Shown here in pieces: positions 1-6,056 of a DNA stretch of 6,968 bases (positions are counted from its first letter, which is position 1; every line of letters starts with the position of its first letter). The notes below the pieces were generated by a model. It had not been told where the DNA came from. It saw nothing but the letters and a program-made list of their open reading frames with translations, and searched no databases. This stretch comes from an uncultured Lachnospiraceae bacterium. GTDB taxonomy: Bacteria > Bacillota_A > Clostridia > Lachnospirales > Lachnospiraceae. Where the stretch lies: the NCBI GenBank assembly GCA_902787595.1, contig CADAHD010000121.1:872-7839 (forward strand). The letters run 5' to 3'. The position numbers were made by a program, and so were the translations under genes.

Positions 1-40
1 CGGCTAACACAAAAGGCAAAAAAGGGGAAAGTGTTAGCCG
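1..40. repeat. Inverted repeat (hairpin) in array copy 1
   Basis: Perfect arms at 1-10 and 31-40 around a 20-base purine-dominated loop. The arms could form a 10-bp stem in RNA or a cruciform in DNA, or present a two-fold symmetric protein site. Confidence 0.85.
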
Positions 41-74
41 GCCAAAGCTTAAAAGCGGTAGAAATCAGCCCTGG

Positions 75-114
75 CGGCTAACACAAAAGGCAAAAAAGGG
101 GAAAGTGTTAGCCG
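75..114. repeat. Inverted repeat (hairpin) in array copy 2
   Basis: Arms at 75-84 and 105-114, identical in every base to the hairpin at 1-40, loop included. Confidence 0.85.
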
Positions 115-148
115 GCCAAAGCTTAAAAGCGGTAGAAATCAGCCCTGG

Positions 149-188
149 CGGCTAACACGAAAGGCAAAAAAGGGGAAAGTGTTAGCCG
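149..188. repeat. Inverted repeat (hairpin) in array copy 3
   Basis: Arms at 149-158 and 179-188. The only change from the first two hairpins is A to G at 159, in the loop. The 34-base linker that follows has about nine changes, so the hairpin half is better conserved than the linker half. Confidence 0.85.
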
Positions 189-223
189 AACAAAGGCATA
201 AAGCGGTAGAAAACATCCCGGGC

Positions 224-262
224 GGCTAACACAAAAGGCTAACATCACAGGCTAACATCACA
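224..262 (+). repeat. Three tandem 13-bp repeats in the leader of the 278 gene
   Basis: The 13-mers lie at 224-236 (ggctaacacaaaa), 237-249 (ggctaacatcaca) and 250-262 (ggctaacatcaca). The last two are identical. The first is the left hairpin arm of the truncated fourth 74-bp unit, so the short repeat appears to have arisen by duplicating that arm. The repeats end directly against the ribosome binding site of the following gene. Confidence 0.85.
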
Positions 263-263
263 G

Positions 264-270
264 AGAGGAG
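264..270 (+). promoter_or_regulatory. Ribosome binding site for the 278 gene
   Basis: AGAGGAG lies seven bases before the ATG at 278. It is a strong Shine-Dalgarno match at good spacing and supports this start over the internal ATG six codons in. Confidence 0.8.
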
Positions 271-277
271 CAGTCGA

Positions 278-712
278 ATGAGTAAAGCATTGATGGAAAG
301 AAACGGAAAGAGGATAGCAAAGATACTTGAGCATGTCGGATACGAAGACAGCGCGATCATAATCGAAAAAGACTGGGATCTGCAGGTATATATCAGCGGA
401 AGAGAAGAGGATTGCATCACCATAGAAATGTGCGCGCATAAGGATATGAACGGGGATTCACTTTTTGACCCGCTTATGAGGATAGAGCTCAGCACAGATG
501 CATCCGGTAATATCCTGAGCGCTAAAGCGGTTTATTACCTTTCCAGATCGATCTTCGCTGATATTGAGATCTATGCAAAAGACGATCCCGATTGCTGGAA
601 TCCTGACTTATATGAAAAACACAGGGGCGAGCTTGACGAGCGTCTTTCTAACTGGCTGGATACGATCGATATGAGGGGCTATCTGACAGATGGCAGGATC
701 GAGAAGATATAG
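278..712 (+). CDS. Small acidic protein of unknown function (144 aa)
   Basis: The frame begins at an ATG with a well-placed AGAGGAG site and ends at TAG, so it looks like a real complete gene. The product is soluble, with no signal peptide or membrane segment, and clearly acidic (about 30 Asp/Glu against about 18 Lys/Arg by eye). It begins with a helical stretch (residues 2-20) followed by alternating strand-like segments. A segment around residues 54-71 (H54, then GD at 59-60, then FDPLMRIEL at 63-71) faintly resembles the conserved core of small DUF6908-like proteins often found on accessory elements; this is a lead, not an assignment. It sits directly downstream of the repeat array and converges on the diguanylate cyclase gene with a 28-bp gap. 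No promoter is obvious in the repeat-filled leader, so transcription may start further upstream or inside the array. I do not assign a function. Confidence 0.75.
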   Translation: MSKALMERNGKRIAKILEHVGYEDSAIIIEKDWDLQVYISGREEDCITIEMCAHKDMNGDSLFDPLMRIELSTDASGNILSAKAVYYLSRSIFADIEIYAKDDPDCWNPDLYEKHRGELDERLSNWLDTIDMRGYLTDGRIEKI

Positions 713-764
713 TGCAAGGGTATAAAGTGACAGGAAGTTTTCAGTAGACTATCTTGTCCCTGCC
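692..764. repeat. Imperfect inverted repeat across the convergent gene ends
   Basis: GGCAGG at 692-697 faces CCTGCC at 759-764, and AAGATA at 704-709 faces TATCTT at 750-755. The arms are the last codons of the two convergent genes (ending DGRIEKI and SGRDKIVY), which therefore share short sequence similarity. No T-run flanks the arms, so a bidirectional intrinsic terminator is not supported. Confidence 0.35.
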
Positions 765-1823
765 GCTTTGCTTGCCGGCATAGAGTTTGCTGTCGGCTTC
801 CTTGAGATTTTCGGTAAGAGTTTTTTCTTTATCATATTCGGTAAGACCGTAGGTCATGGTAACACTGATATTGTGGCCGTCGGTCTCTACCAGGATCTTG
901 CGTATACGGCTCTGTACTTTGTAAAGCACATCAACGGCTTCGTCACCGTTCATATCGGGGAATGCGATAAAGAATTCTTCGCCGCCCCATCTGGCTACAA
1001 AGCCTTTATCGCCCACGGTGGATCTCAAGGCGTTGGCCACAGCTTTAAGTACCAGATCGCCGGCGTCATGACCATAGGTGTCGTTTACGTGTTTGAAATG
1101 ATCTATATCACATATACATATGCCGGCCATCATCTGGTCGGCTTTTTTTACAAATTCCTGCAGATATTCCATTGCCATGCCGCGGTTGTTGAGGCCGGTA
1201 AGGGGATCGGTATTTGCCTTATCCTGCAGTCGCTTATTATATTCTATAAGCTTCTTTTCCATTTTAAGATTGTCTTTGGAAAAGATGTGCGCAGCTATGC
1301 AGGTGCATAAGATCATGATGAACATGTTGCAGTCCCGCACGCAGCGATGCTCTGCAGCATTCAGCACCAGCAGAGGCAGTCTGTTTCCGTATAAGAGGGA
1401 CATGCCCTGATATGCGGCAAAGGTGCACAGTCCGAAAGCTATCTTATAAGTAAGGCTGTCATAGCTGGCAAAAAAGAAGATGATTATCGCAAAGGGCGGG
1501 AATATCTGGAAGCTTGAATCGGGGCCGAAAAGCCATAGCATTGAAAAGGCCCAGAGGGTGGTCACTATGATAAAAGCCCAGACCAGAGGTTTTTTGGGAA
1601 GCGCATAGGAAAGGAAAAAGACCATGGCATAAAGCACAGCCAGCAGCAGATCGCCCGTCGCAGCCGAAAACGACTTTATCCAGGCAAAGCCTATGGCCAT
1701 AAATAAAAAGAAAGAAATAAGCGTAAGGCACAGGATGCGTATGAGAACAGCCATTTTCTTGGACTCGTTTTCACGTGAGGTGTCCTGTGTGATGAATTGT
1801 TTGGCTTTTTCCCAAAGTTTCAT
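741..1823 (-). CDS. Membrane-bound diguanylate cyclase (GGDEF domain)
   Basis: The predicted enzyme makes cyclic di-GMP from two GTP at the inner face of the membrane. From the start chosen here (360 aa), residues 1-23 are a charged cytoplasmic leader. Six hydrophobic segments follow (about 25-48, 57-75, 79-99, 105-120, 125-146, 165-181), then a signalling helix (182-204) and a GGDEF domain (about 204-360). Diagnostic motifs are DPLTGLNNR (206-214), the metal and substrate residues in CDIDHFKHVND (238-248), and the intact active site RWGGEEF (GGEEF at 280-284, bases 972-986). The inhibitory RxxD site that should precede GGEEF by five residues reads GDKG, so classic product inhibition is probably absent. 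The frame stays open to an ATG at 1946, but that start would overlap the divergent gene and its promoter, so ATG 1823 is preferred. It has no clear Shine-Dalgarno; ATG 1754 is an alternative. The six-TM sensor ligand is unknown. Confidence 0.9.
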   Translation of the reverse strand: MKLWEKAKQFITQDTSRENESKKMAVLIRILCLTLISFFLFMAIGFAWIKSFSAATGDLLLAVLYAMVFFLSYALPKKPLVWAFIIVTTLWAFSMLWLFGPDSSFQIFPPFAIIIFFFASYDSLTYKIAFGLCTFAAYQGMSLLYGNRLPLLVLNAAEHRCVRDCNMFIMILCTCIAAHIFSKDNLKMEKKLIEYNKRLQDKANTDPLTGLNNRGMAMEYLQEFVKKADQMMAGICICDIDHFKHVNDTYGHDAGDLVLKAVANALRSTVGDKGFVARWGGEEFFIAFPDMNGDEAVDVLYKVQSRIRKILVETDGHNISVTMTYGLTEYDKEKTLTENLKEADSKLYAGKQSGRDKIVY

Positions 1824-1832
1824 AGCGATTTC

Positions 1833-1861
1833 ATTATATTCTATCCGATATTTTCGTACAA
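1833..1861 (-). promoter_or_regulatory. Candidate promoter for the diguanylate cyclase
   Basis: Read on the minus strand, TTGTAC (1856-1861) is followed by a 17-base spacer and a consensus TATAAT (1833-1838). The -35 keeps only the TTG core. The expected start of transcription is near 1826, only a few bases before the ATG at 1823, which implies a leaderless or nearly leaderless mRNA and fits the missing ribosome binding site. Confidence 0.5.
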
Positions 1862-1869
1862 CAATTATT

Positions 1870-1909
1870 TTTTTCTGCTTTAATAAAAGTATGATATAAT
1901 TCAGAAAAA
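1870..1909. promoter_or_regulatory. 8-bp inverted repeat bracketing the -10 element (possible operator)
   Basis: TTTTTCTG at 1870-1877 and CAGAAAAA at 1902-1909 are perfect inverted copies separated by 24 bases that contain the extended -10. The position suits a regulator site, but the arms are AT-rich and could occur by chance. Confidence 0.3.
1872..1900 (+). promoter_or_regulatory. Extended -10 promoter of the sugar-sensing operon
   Basis: TGATATAAT at 1892-1900 is a perfect extended -10 element (TG, one base, TATAAT). The -35 region 17 bases upstream (TTTCTG, 1872-1877) is poor, as is common with extended -10 promoters or where an activator is needed. The expected transcription start is near 1907, giving a leader of about 24 bases before the GTG at 1931. 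Confidence 0.6.
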
Positions 1910-1917
1910 CATTTTTT

Positions 1918-1923
1918 AGGGAG
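1918..1923 (+). promoter_or_regulatory. Ribosome binding site that fixes a GTG start
   Basis: AGGGAG lies seven bases before the GTG at 1931. It supports GTG initiation and the full hydrophobic N-terminal anchor of the protein. Confidence 0.7.
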
Positions 1924-1930
1924 CGGCGGG

Positions 1931-2980
1931 GTGCGTTCAAAGTCATTTATATTTCCCATATTAAGCATAGTTATTGCGGCTGCGATGTTTATCGTGGCTT
2001 TTGTGTATTTCCGTTTTATCACGGGAACGGATACGGACGAGGAGCCGGCTAAAAGCTACAGCCGCTATTACGCGATGGTGACGGATGATCATAAATCCTC
2101 TTTCTGGCAGTATGTATGGAACGGCGCGCAGGAGGTGGCGGAAAAAAATGACGCTTATGTGGAGCTGTTCGGGTCGAATCTGAGCTATGACTATACAGCG
2201 CAGGAACTGATGGAGATGGCCATTTCCGCAAAGGTTGACGGGATCATGGTATATGGCGGCGACCAGGAAGAGCTGGGCGCACTTATTGACGAGGCTGTCC
2301 AAAAAGGCATACCGGTCGTGACCATGTATTCGGATATCACCGAATCCGGCAGATGTTCCTACGTAGGCGTGAGCGGATACAATATCGGTCTTGAATACGG
2401 GCGTCAGATACTGAGCGCAAAAAGCGAGATGGAGCGCCTGGCCGGTGAGACGCAGGAGGCAGCTAAGACAAGCTATAATGTTGCCGTACTTGTTGAGGAA
2501 AAGAAATCCCTTTACGACCAGAACGTAATACTTTCAGGTATCAAGGACAGTCTGGAGCGCGAAGAGGCCGAAGAAGAGTTCATTATCAGGACTGTGGCAG
2601 TGGATAACAGCAATCCCTTTTCTGCGGAGGAAGCCATCAGGGATATATTCATGGGCGAAGACATACCCGATATCATGGTGTGCCTCAGCGAGCTGGATAC
2701 CACCTGCGCATATCAGGCCGTGATCGATTTTAACCTGGTAGGTTCGGTCTATATACTGGGTTATTACAATTCGGAAAAGATACTTAACGCCATCAGCAGG
2801 AGCGTAGTATATTCTTCGCTGGCTGTGGATACGCAGGAGCTGGGAAGATACAGTTTCGAAGCACTGAACGAATATATCGCTACGGGCAATACCAGTCAGT
2901 ATTTCACCGCGGATGTTACCATTATCGACAGGAACAATGTTGCAGAGTTTCTGAAAAAGGAGGAGCCGGATGAGAAGTAG
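1931..2980 (+). CDS. Membrane-anchored sugar-binding sensor protein (XylFII-like)
   Basis: This 349-residue protein has the periplasmic-binding-protein fold of the ribose/xylose group (Peripla_BP_4 type), about residues 45-340. Residues 6-27 are a single uninterrupted hydrophobic segment with no lipobox cysteine after it, so the protein is expected to stay tethered outside the membrane by an uncleaved anchor rather than act as a free or lipid-linked transport receptor. The segments around YYAMVTDDHKSSFWQYV (46-61), VDGIMVYGG, GIPVVTMYSD and YVGVSGYNIG match the family's strand and hinge pattern. The typical sugar-contact DR after the hinge strand reads SD here, so the ligand need not be xylose. 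It is the first gene of the operon and its end overlaps the kinase by 11 nt, which fits a sensory partner of that kinase, as XylFII is for LytS in Clostridium beijerinckii. Direct sugar transport is less likely. Confidence 0.8.
   Translation: MRSKSFIFPILSIVIAAAMFIVAFVYFRFITGTDTDEEPAKSYSRYYAMVTDDHKSSFWQYVWNGAQEVAEKNDAYVELFGSNLSYDYTAQELMEMAISAKVDGIMVYGGDQEELGALIDEAVQKGIPVVTMYSDITESGRCSYVGVSGYNIGLEYGRQILSAKSEMERLAGETQEAAKTSYNVAVLVEEKKSLYDQNVILSGIKDSLEREEAEEEFIIRTVAVDNSNPFSAEEAIRDIFMGEDIPDIMVCLSELDTTCAYQAVIDFNLVGSVYILGYYNSEKILNAISRSVVYSSLAVDTQELGRYSFEALNEYIATGNTSQYFTADVTIIDRNNVAEFLKKEEPDEK
2958..2963 (+). promoter_or_regulatory. Perfect Shine-Dalgarno inside the upstream gene
   Basis: AGGAGG lies six bases before the ATG at 2970 and within the last codons of the sensor gene. 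It indicates coupled translation of sensor protein and kinase. Confidence 0.85.
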
Positions 2981-4457
2981 GATCGCGGGCCTTCCCCTTT
3001 CGCACAAGATAAGCGGCATATTCATACTGGCCAGCCTTTTGACCTTTGTTGTTGATATAGCCCTGCTGCTGAGCATAAACAGGATGTCCATAGATATGGA
3101 ACAAACCTATCGCGAGAACAGCCATCTGAATGAGATGCTGGAAGCGCTGGACGGCGTGCAGCGCACCATGACGGAATACCTGAATTCCAAGTCCACGGAT
3201 TCGCTGTCCGATTACTATATGTCCGAACAGCGTTACAGCGAACTGGCGCAGGAGCTGGATGTTAAGGTCAGTGACAGGGCTTATGACAGGATGGAGCGTA
3301 ATATCCATTATATGTCGGAGGATTATCAGGCTATGGTGTCCCGTACCATCGAGGCCAAGCGAGGCAGGAATGTTGAGCGGTACAGGGTTTACTTTGAGGA
3401 TGCCACCAGAAAATATGAATATATCAAAGCTTATATCCGAAGCCTCAACGAAGAACAGTTTGTCAACAACTCCGAAAAGTATACCAAGCTGGTAAGACGA
3501 TTCAGGAAGTTCGAGATATTTGCTGTGGCCGTTATGTTTGCGGCTCTCTTCGGAAGCGTTTTTGTTATCATAGGAATAACCCGAAGCCTGATACAGCCTT
3601 TGGGCGCGCTGGCTGAAAGCGCAGCTGAGGTGGCCAACGGAAAGCTGGACGCCGAGCTGCCCGGCAGCAGATATGATGATGAGATAGGACGTCTGACCGT
3701 GGCATTCGGCAAGATGATGGTAAGCATCAGGGAGTATATCGAAAAGCTGCGCAAGAGCATGGAAAAAGAAAGGCTCATGCAGGAGAAGGAACTGATGATG
3801 GAGACCCATCTGAAGGACGCCCAGCTTAAATATCTGCGGGCGCAGATCAATCCGCACTTTTTGTTTAATACTCTTAATGCCGGCGCCCAGCTTGCGATGA
3901 TGGAAGGCGCCGACCGTACTTACGAATACGTACAGACCGTTGCTGACTTCTTCCGTTATAATGTTAAGAAGCAGGACGAACTGGTCAGTATTGAAAATGA
4001 AGTGGATCTGGTGGATAATTACATCCGTATCCTGAATGTGCGTTTCTCCGGTGACATACATTACGAGCAGCAGGTGGATGAGCGCCTGATAAAAGTTAAG
4101 ATGCCGGGAATGATACTTCAGCCCATAGTTGAGAATGCGGTAAATCACGGCATCAGGGAGATGGGCGACAAGGGACACATACTTCTGAGGGTGTACCGCG
4201 ACGAAGACAGGGTTTACATATCCGTAAAAGATAACGGAAAGGGCATGAGCCGGGAGGATATCGATAAGCTGATAGGCGGCGAATGGAGATACGAGGAAAG
4301 ATCGGGAGATTCAAACGGCGTAGGAATGGATAATGTTATCGCCAGATTAAAACTCTTCAGTGACAGGGAAGATGTTATAAAAATAAACAGTGAAGGAAAG
4401 GACAAGGGTACGGAAGTAGTGATAAGCCTGCCCTATGTCAGTGAAACAGAGGTGTGA
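2970..4457 (+). CDS. Sensor histidine kinase, YesM/LytS type
   Basis: This 495-residue membrane kinase autophosphorylates on histidine and passes phosphate to the regulator encoded next to it. Order: TM1 about 14-36; an extracellular region of about 145 residues (37-180) that reads as helical throughout, without a recognisable ligand-binding fold; TM2 about 183-204; a HAMP segment (about 205-257, including PLGALAESA and DEIGRL); a coiled linker (258-286); the His_kinase box with QINPHFLFNTLN, whose H296 (bases 3855-3857) is the predicted phosphate site; then an ATPase domain with the N box LQPIVENAVNHGI (383-395), G1 DNGKGM (421-426) and G2 NGVGM (449-453). All catalytic motifs look intact. 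The all-helical outer domain suggests it senses through a partner protein, most simply the binding protein encoded just upstream. The gene overlaps that one by 11 nt and ends 3 nt before the regulator. Confidence 0.93.
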   Translation: MRSRIAGLPLSHKISGIFILASLLTFVVDIALLLSINRMSIDMEQTYRENSHLNEMLEALDGVQRTMTEYLNSKSTDSLSDYYMSEQRYSELAQELDVKVSDRAYDRMERNIHYMSEDYQAMVSRTIEAKRGRNVERYRVYFEDATRKYEYIKAYIRSLNEEQFVNNSEKYTKLVRRFRKFEIFAVAVMFAALFGSVFVIIGITRSLIQPLGALAESAAEVANGKLDAELPGSRYDDEIGRLTVAFGKMMVSIREYIEKLRKSMEKERLMQEKELMMETHLKDAQLKYLRAQINPHFLFNTLNAGAQLAMMEGADRTYEYVQTVADFFRYNVKKQDELVSIENEVDLVDNYIRILNVRFSGDIHYEQQVDERLIKVKMPGMILQPIVENAVNHGIREMGDKGHILLRVYRDEDRVYISVKDNGKGMSREDIDKLIGGEWRYEERSGDSNGVGMDNVIARLKLFSDREDVIKINSEGKDKGTEVVISLPYVSETEV

Positions 4458-4460
4458 TGA

Positions 4461-6056
4461 ATGTACAGGATATTGCTGGCTGATGATGAAGGCATAGTTA
4501 TCGATTCCATGAAATATATCATCGAAAAGGAATTCGGCGGCGAATGCGAAGTGGAATTTGCAAAGACCGGAAGATCGGTCATAGAACTGGCGGAAAGCTT
4601 CCGTCCGGATATAGCGGTCATGGATATACAGATGCCCGGGATCAACGGGATAGAGGCCATGAAGGAGATCAAAAAATTCTCCGTTAATACGGTCTTTATA
4701 GTAATGAGCGCATACGATAAATTCGATTATGCGCAGGAAGCCATAAAGCTGGGCGTTTTGGAATATATAAACAAACCCATGGAAAAGACCAAGTTTGTCA
4801 TGGTCCTTAAGAAAGCCATGGAAGAGATAGACGCCAAAAGAAAGAAGCGCAGCGAGGATCTGCTGGTAAAGGAAAAGCTGGAGAGCGTCGAGCCCATTAT
4901 CGAAAACGGCCTTATCTACAACATACTCTTTCAGGAACACTTTGAAGAGGATGTGGATAATTACAGGACCATACTGGGCGTGGATGCGGGCTACGGATAT
5001 ATGATGTGCCTGGTTTGCGGCGATTCTCAGGAAGGCAATCATATGACAAATGCTGTGGGAAGCTCAGTCAAGATATCCAATCATTATGCGGAACTGCGCA
5101 GCAGCCTGAAAGAATTCTTTCCATGCAAGGTGGGCTCTGTAATGGGTAATAAAGTGGCCATCCTGGTCCCTTTTGCCACAGACGGGATGGAATATAATGC
5201 CAGGATAGAGCTGATCGAAAAAGGCAGGGAACTGATCAGATATATGCGCAAGAAAATAGGCATCAGCTTCCGCCTGGGCATAGGACGCATCAAGCCCTTA
5301 AGGCAGCTGGTCAGATCCTACAGGGAGGCCCTGAACGCGCTTGTGGCCTCTACCGGTCAGGTGGCTCATGCCGACGATCTGCCGATCGGCTGCGATTACG
5401 AGAAGGATTATCCCGTTGATCTGGAGAAGGGGCTGCTTGAAAGCGTGGGCAGGGGCGATCACAGCGAGGCGTCCATGTATGCGGAGAAATTCGTGGAGTG
5501 GATGAAGAACTTTGACGGCGGCAATATCATGGCCATACGTTTAAAGATACTGGAGTTTACGCTGCGCGCGGAGAGCCTTGCATATGAGAACGGAGGAATG
5601 ACATACCGTTTCGGTTCCAGAGATTCCTATCTGCCGGAGATCATGTCCATGGAAAGCATAGACGAGCTTAAGGTCTGGTTTCTGGATAAGCTGACGACAG
5701 CCTGCCGCAATATCGGCAGCAAGAGACAGGAGCGCTCCACAGATATAATAAAGATCGCAAGGGATTACATAGGGGATAATTATTCAAAGGATATCACTCT
5801 TGATGATGTATCGAGGGTTGTAAATATCTCGCCTTATTACTTCAGCAAGCTTTTTAAGGAAGCAACAGGGGAGAACTTTATAGAATACCTGACCAATATC
5901 AGGATAGAGAAAGCAAAGGAACTGTTGGGGAAAGCCGAGCTGTCGATGAAGGAGATCTGCGCAATGTGCGGTTATTCGGATCCCAATTACTTCAGCCGTA
6001 CTTTCAAGAAAAATGTCGGACTTACGCCGACGGAGTACAGAGAGAAAAATGCATAG
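4461..6056 (+). CDS. Response regulator with AraC-type DNA-binding domain, YesN type
   Basis: This 531-residue cytoplasmic transcription regulator is the expected phosphate acceptor of the adjacent kinase. The receiver domain (1-125) has the acidic pair D8-D9, phosphate site D55 in VMDIQMP (bases 4623-4625), S83 and K105, all as in active receivers. The middle (about 130-420) is a long variable region. It contains FRLGIGRIKPL (270-280) followed by SYREALNAL, a pattern shared with degenerate GGDEF-like folds of CdaR/YesN-type regulators; no catalytic motif is present. The C-terminal 100 residues (about 428-531) are two helix-turn-helix units of the AraC family, with ITLDDVSRVVNISPYYFSKLFK and the second unit around MKEICAMCGYSDPNYFSRTFKK. 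A site AGAGGTG lies six bases before the ATG. The likely target is the promoter of the downstream sugar transporter genes or of its own operon; no binding site can be proven here. Confidence 0.93.
   Translation: MYRILLADDEGIVIDSMKYIIEKEFGGECEVEFAKTGRSVIELAESFRPDIAVMDIQMPGINGIEAMKEIKKFSVNTVFIVMSAYDKFDYAQEAIKLGVLEYINKPMEKTKFVMVLKKAMEEIDAKRKKRSEDLLVKEKLESVEPIIENGLIYNILFQEHFEEDVDNYRTILGVDAGYGYMMCLVCGDSQEGNHMTNAVGSSVKISNHYAELRSSLKEFFPCKVGSVMGNKVAILVPFATDGMEYNARIELIEKGRELIRYMRKKIGISFRLGIGRIKPLRQLVRSYREALNALVASTGQVAHADDLPIGCDYEKDYPVDLEKGLLESVGRGDHSEASMYAEKFVEWMKNFDGGNIMAIRLKILEFTLRAESLAYENGGMTYRFGSRDSYLPEIMSMESIDELKVWFLDKLTTACRNIGSKRQERSTDIIKIARDYIGDNYSKDITLDDVSRVVNISPYYFSKLFKEATGENFIEYLTNIRIEKAKELLGKAELSMKEICAMCGYSDPNYFSRTFKKNVGLTPTEYREKNA

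Larger units (their letters stand above)
1..238. repeat. 74-bp tandem repeat array, each unit carrying a 10-bp inverted repeat
   Basis: Copies lie at 1-74, 75-148 and 149-222, and a 16-base start of a fourth copy lies at 223-238. The first two copies are identical base for base. The third differs at about ten positions, nearly all in the half outside the inverted repeat. Each unit opens with a perfect 10-bp inverted repeat (cggctaacac / gtgttagccg) around a 20-base purine-rich centre containing aaaaaagggg. A 34-base linker ending in ccctgg or cccggg follows. The array begins at the window edge, so it may extend further left. I do not recognise it as a known family. No U-run follows the stems, so they are not ordinary intrinsic terminators. 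The function is unknown; multicopy structured RNA, an iteron- or centromere-like protein-binding array, or a slippage-prone minisatellite are all possible. Confidence 0.9.

Noticed and set aside
1..188. Series of intrinsic terminators
   Set aside because: The stems have large 20-base loops and no T-run follows them on either strand.
1..224. Coding repeats (end of an upstream protein)
   Set aside because: The 74-bp period is not a multiple of three, so each copy shifts frame and meets stops such as the TAA inside ggctaac. No ribosome site and start pair is evident.
1..238. CRISPR array
   Set aside because: The segments between the hairpins are near-identical rather than unique, and the whole 74-bp unit repeats; that is a tandem repeat, not repeat-spacer structure.
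768..1310. Plus-strand 180-codon open frame
   Set aside because: It is antisense to the GGDEF domain, which carries clear conserved motifs.
1824..1930. Catabolite repression (cre) site
   Set aside because: A cre-like operator would be plausible for a pentose operon, but no sequence near the TGWAAGCGNTWNCA consensus is visible here.
1824..1946. Longer cyclase start at 1946 (41 extra residues)
   Set aside because: It would overlap the divergent gene's start and cover its extended -10 promoter. The added residues come from AT-rich intergenic DNA.
2922..4178. Minus-strand 418-codon open frame
   Set aside because: It lies antisense to the histidine kinase, whose motifs are all intact. The antisense translation has no recognisable domain or start context.
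4347..5042. Minus-strand 231-codon open frame
   Set aside because: It is antisense to the end of the kinase and the receiver domain and shows no protein family signal.
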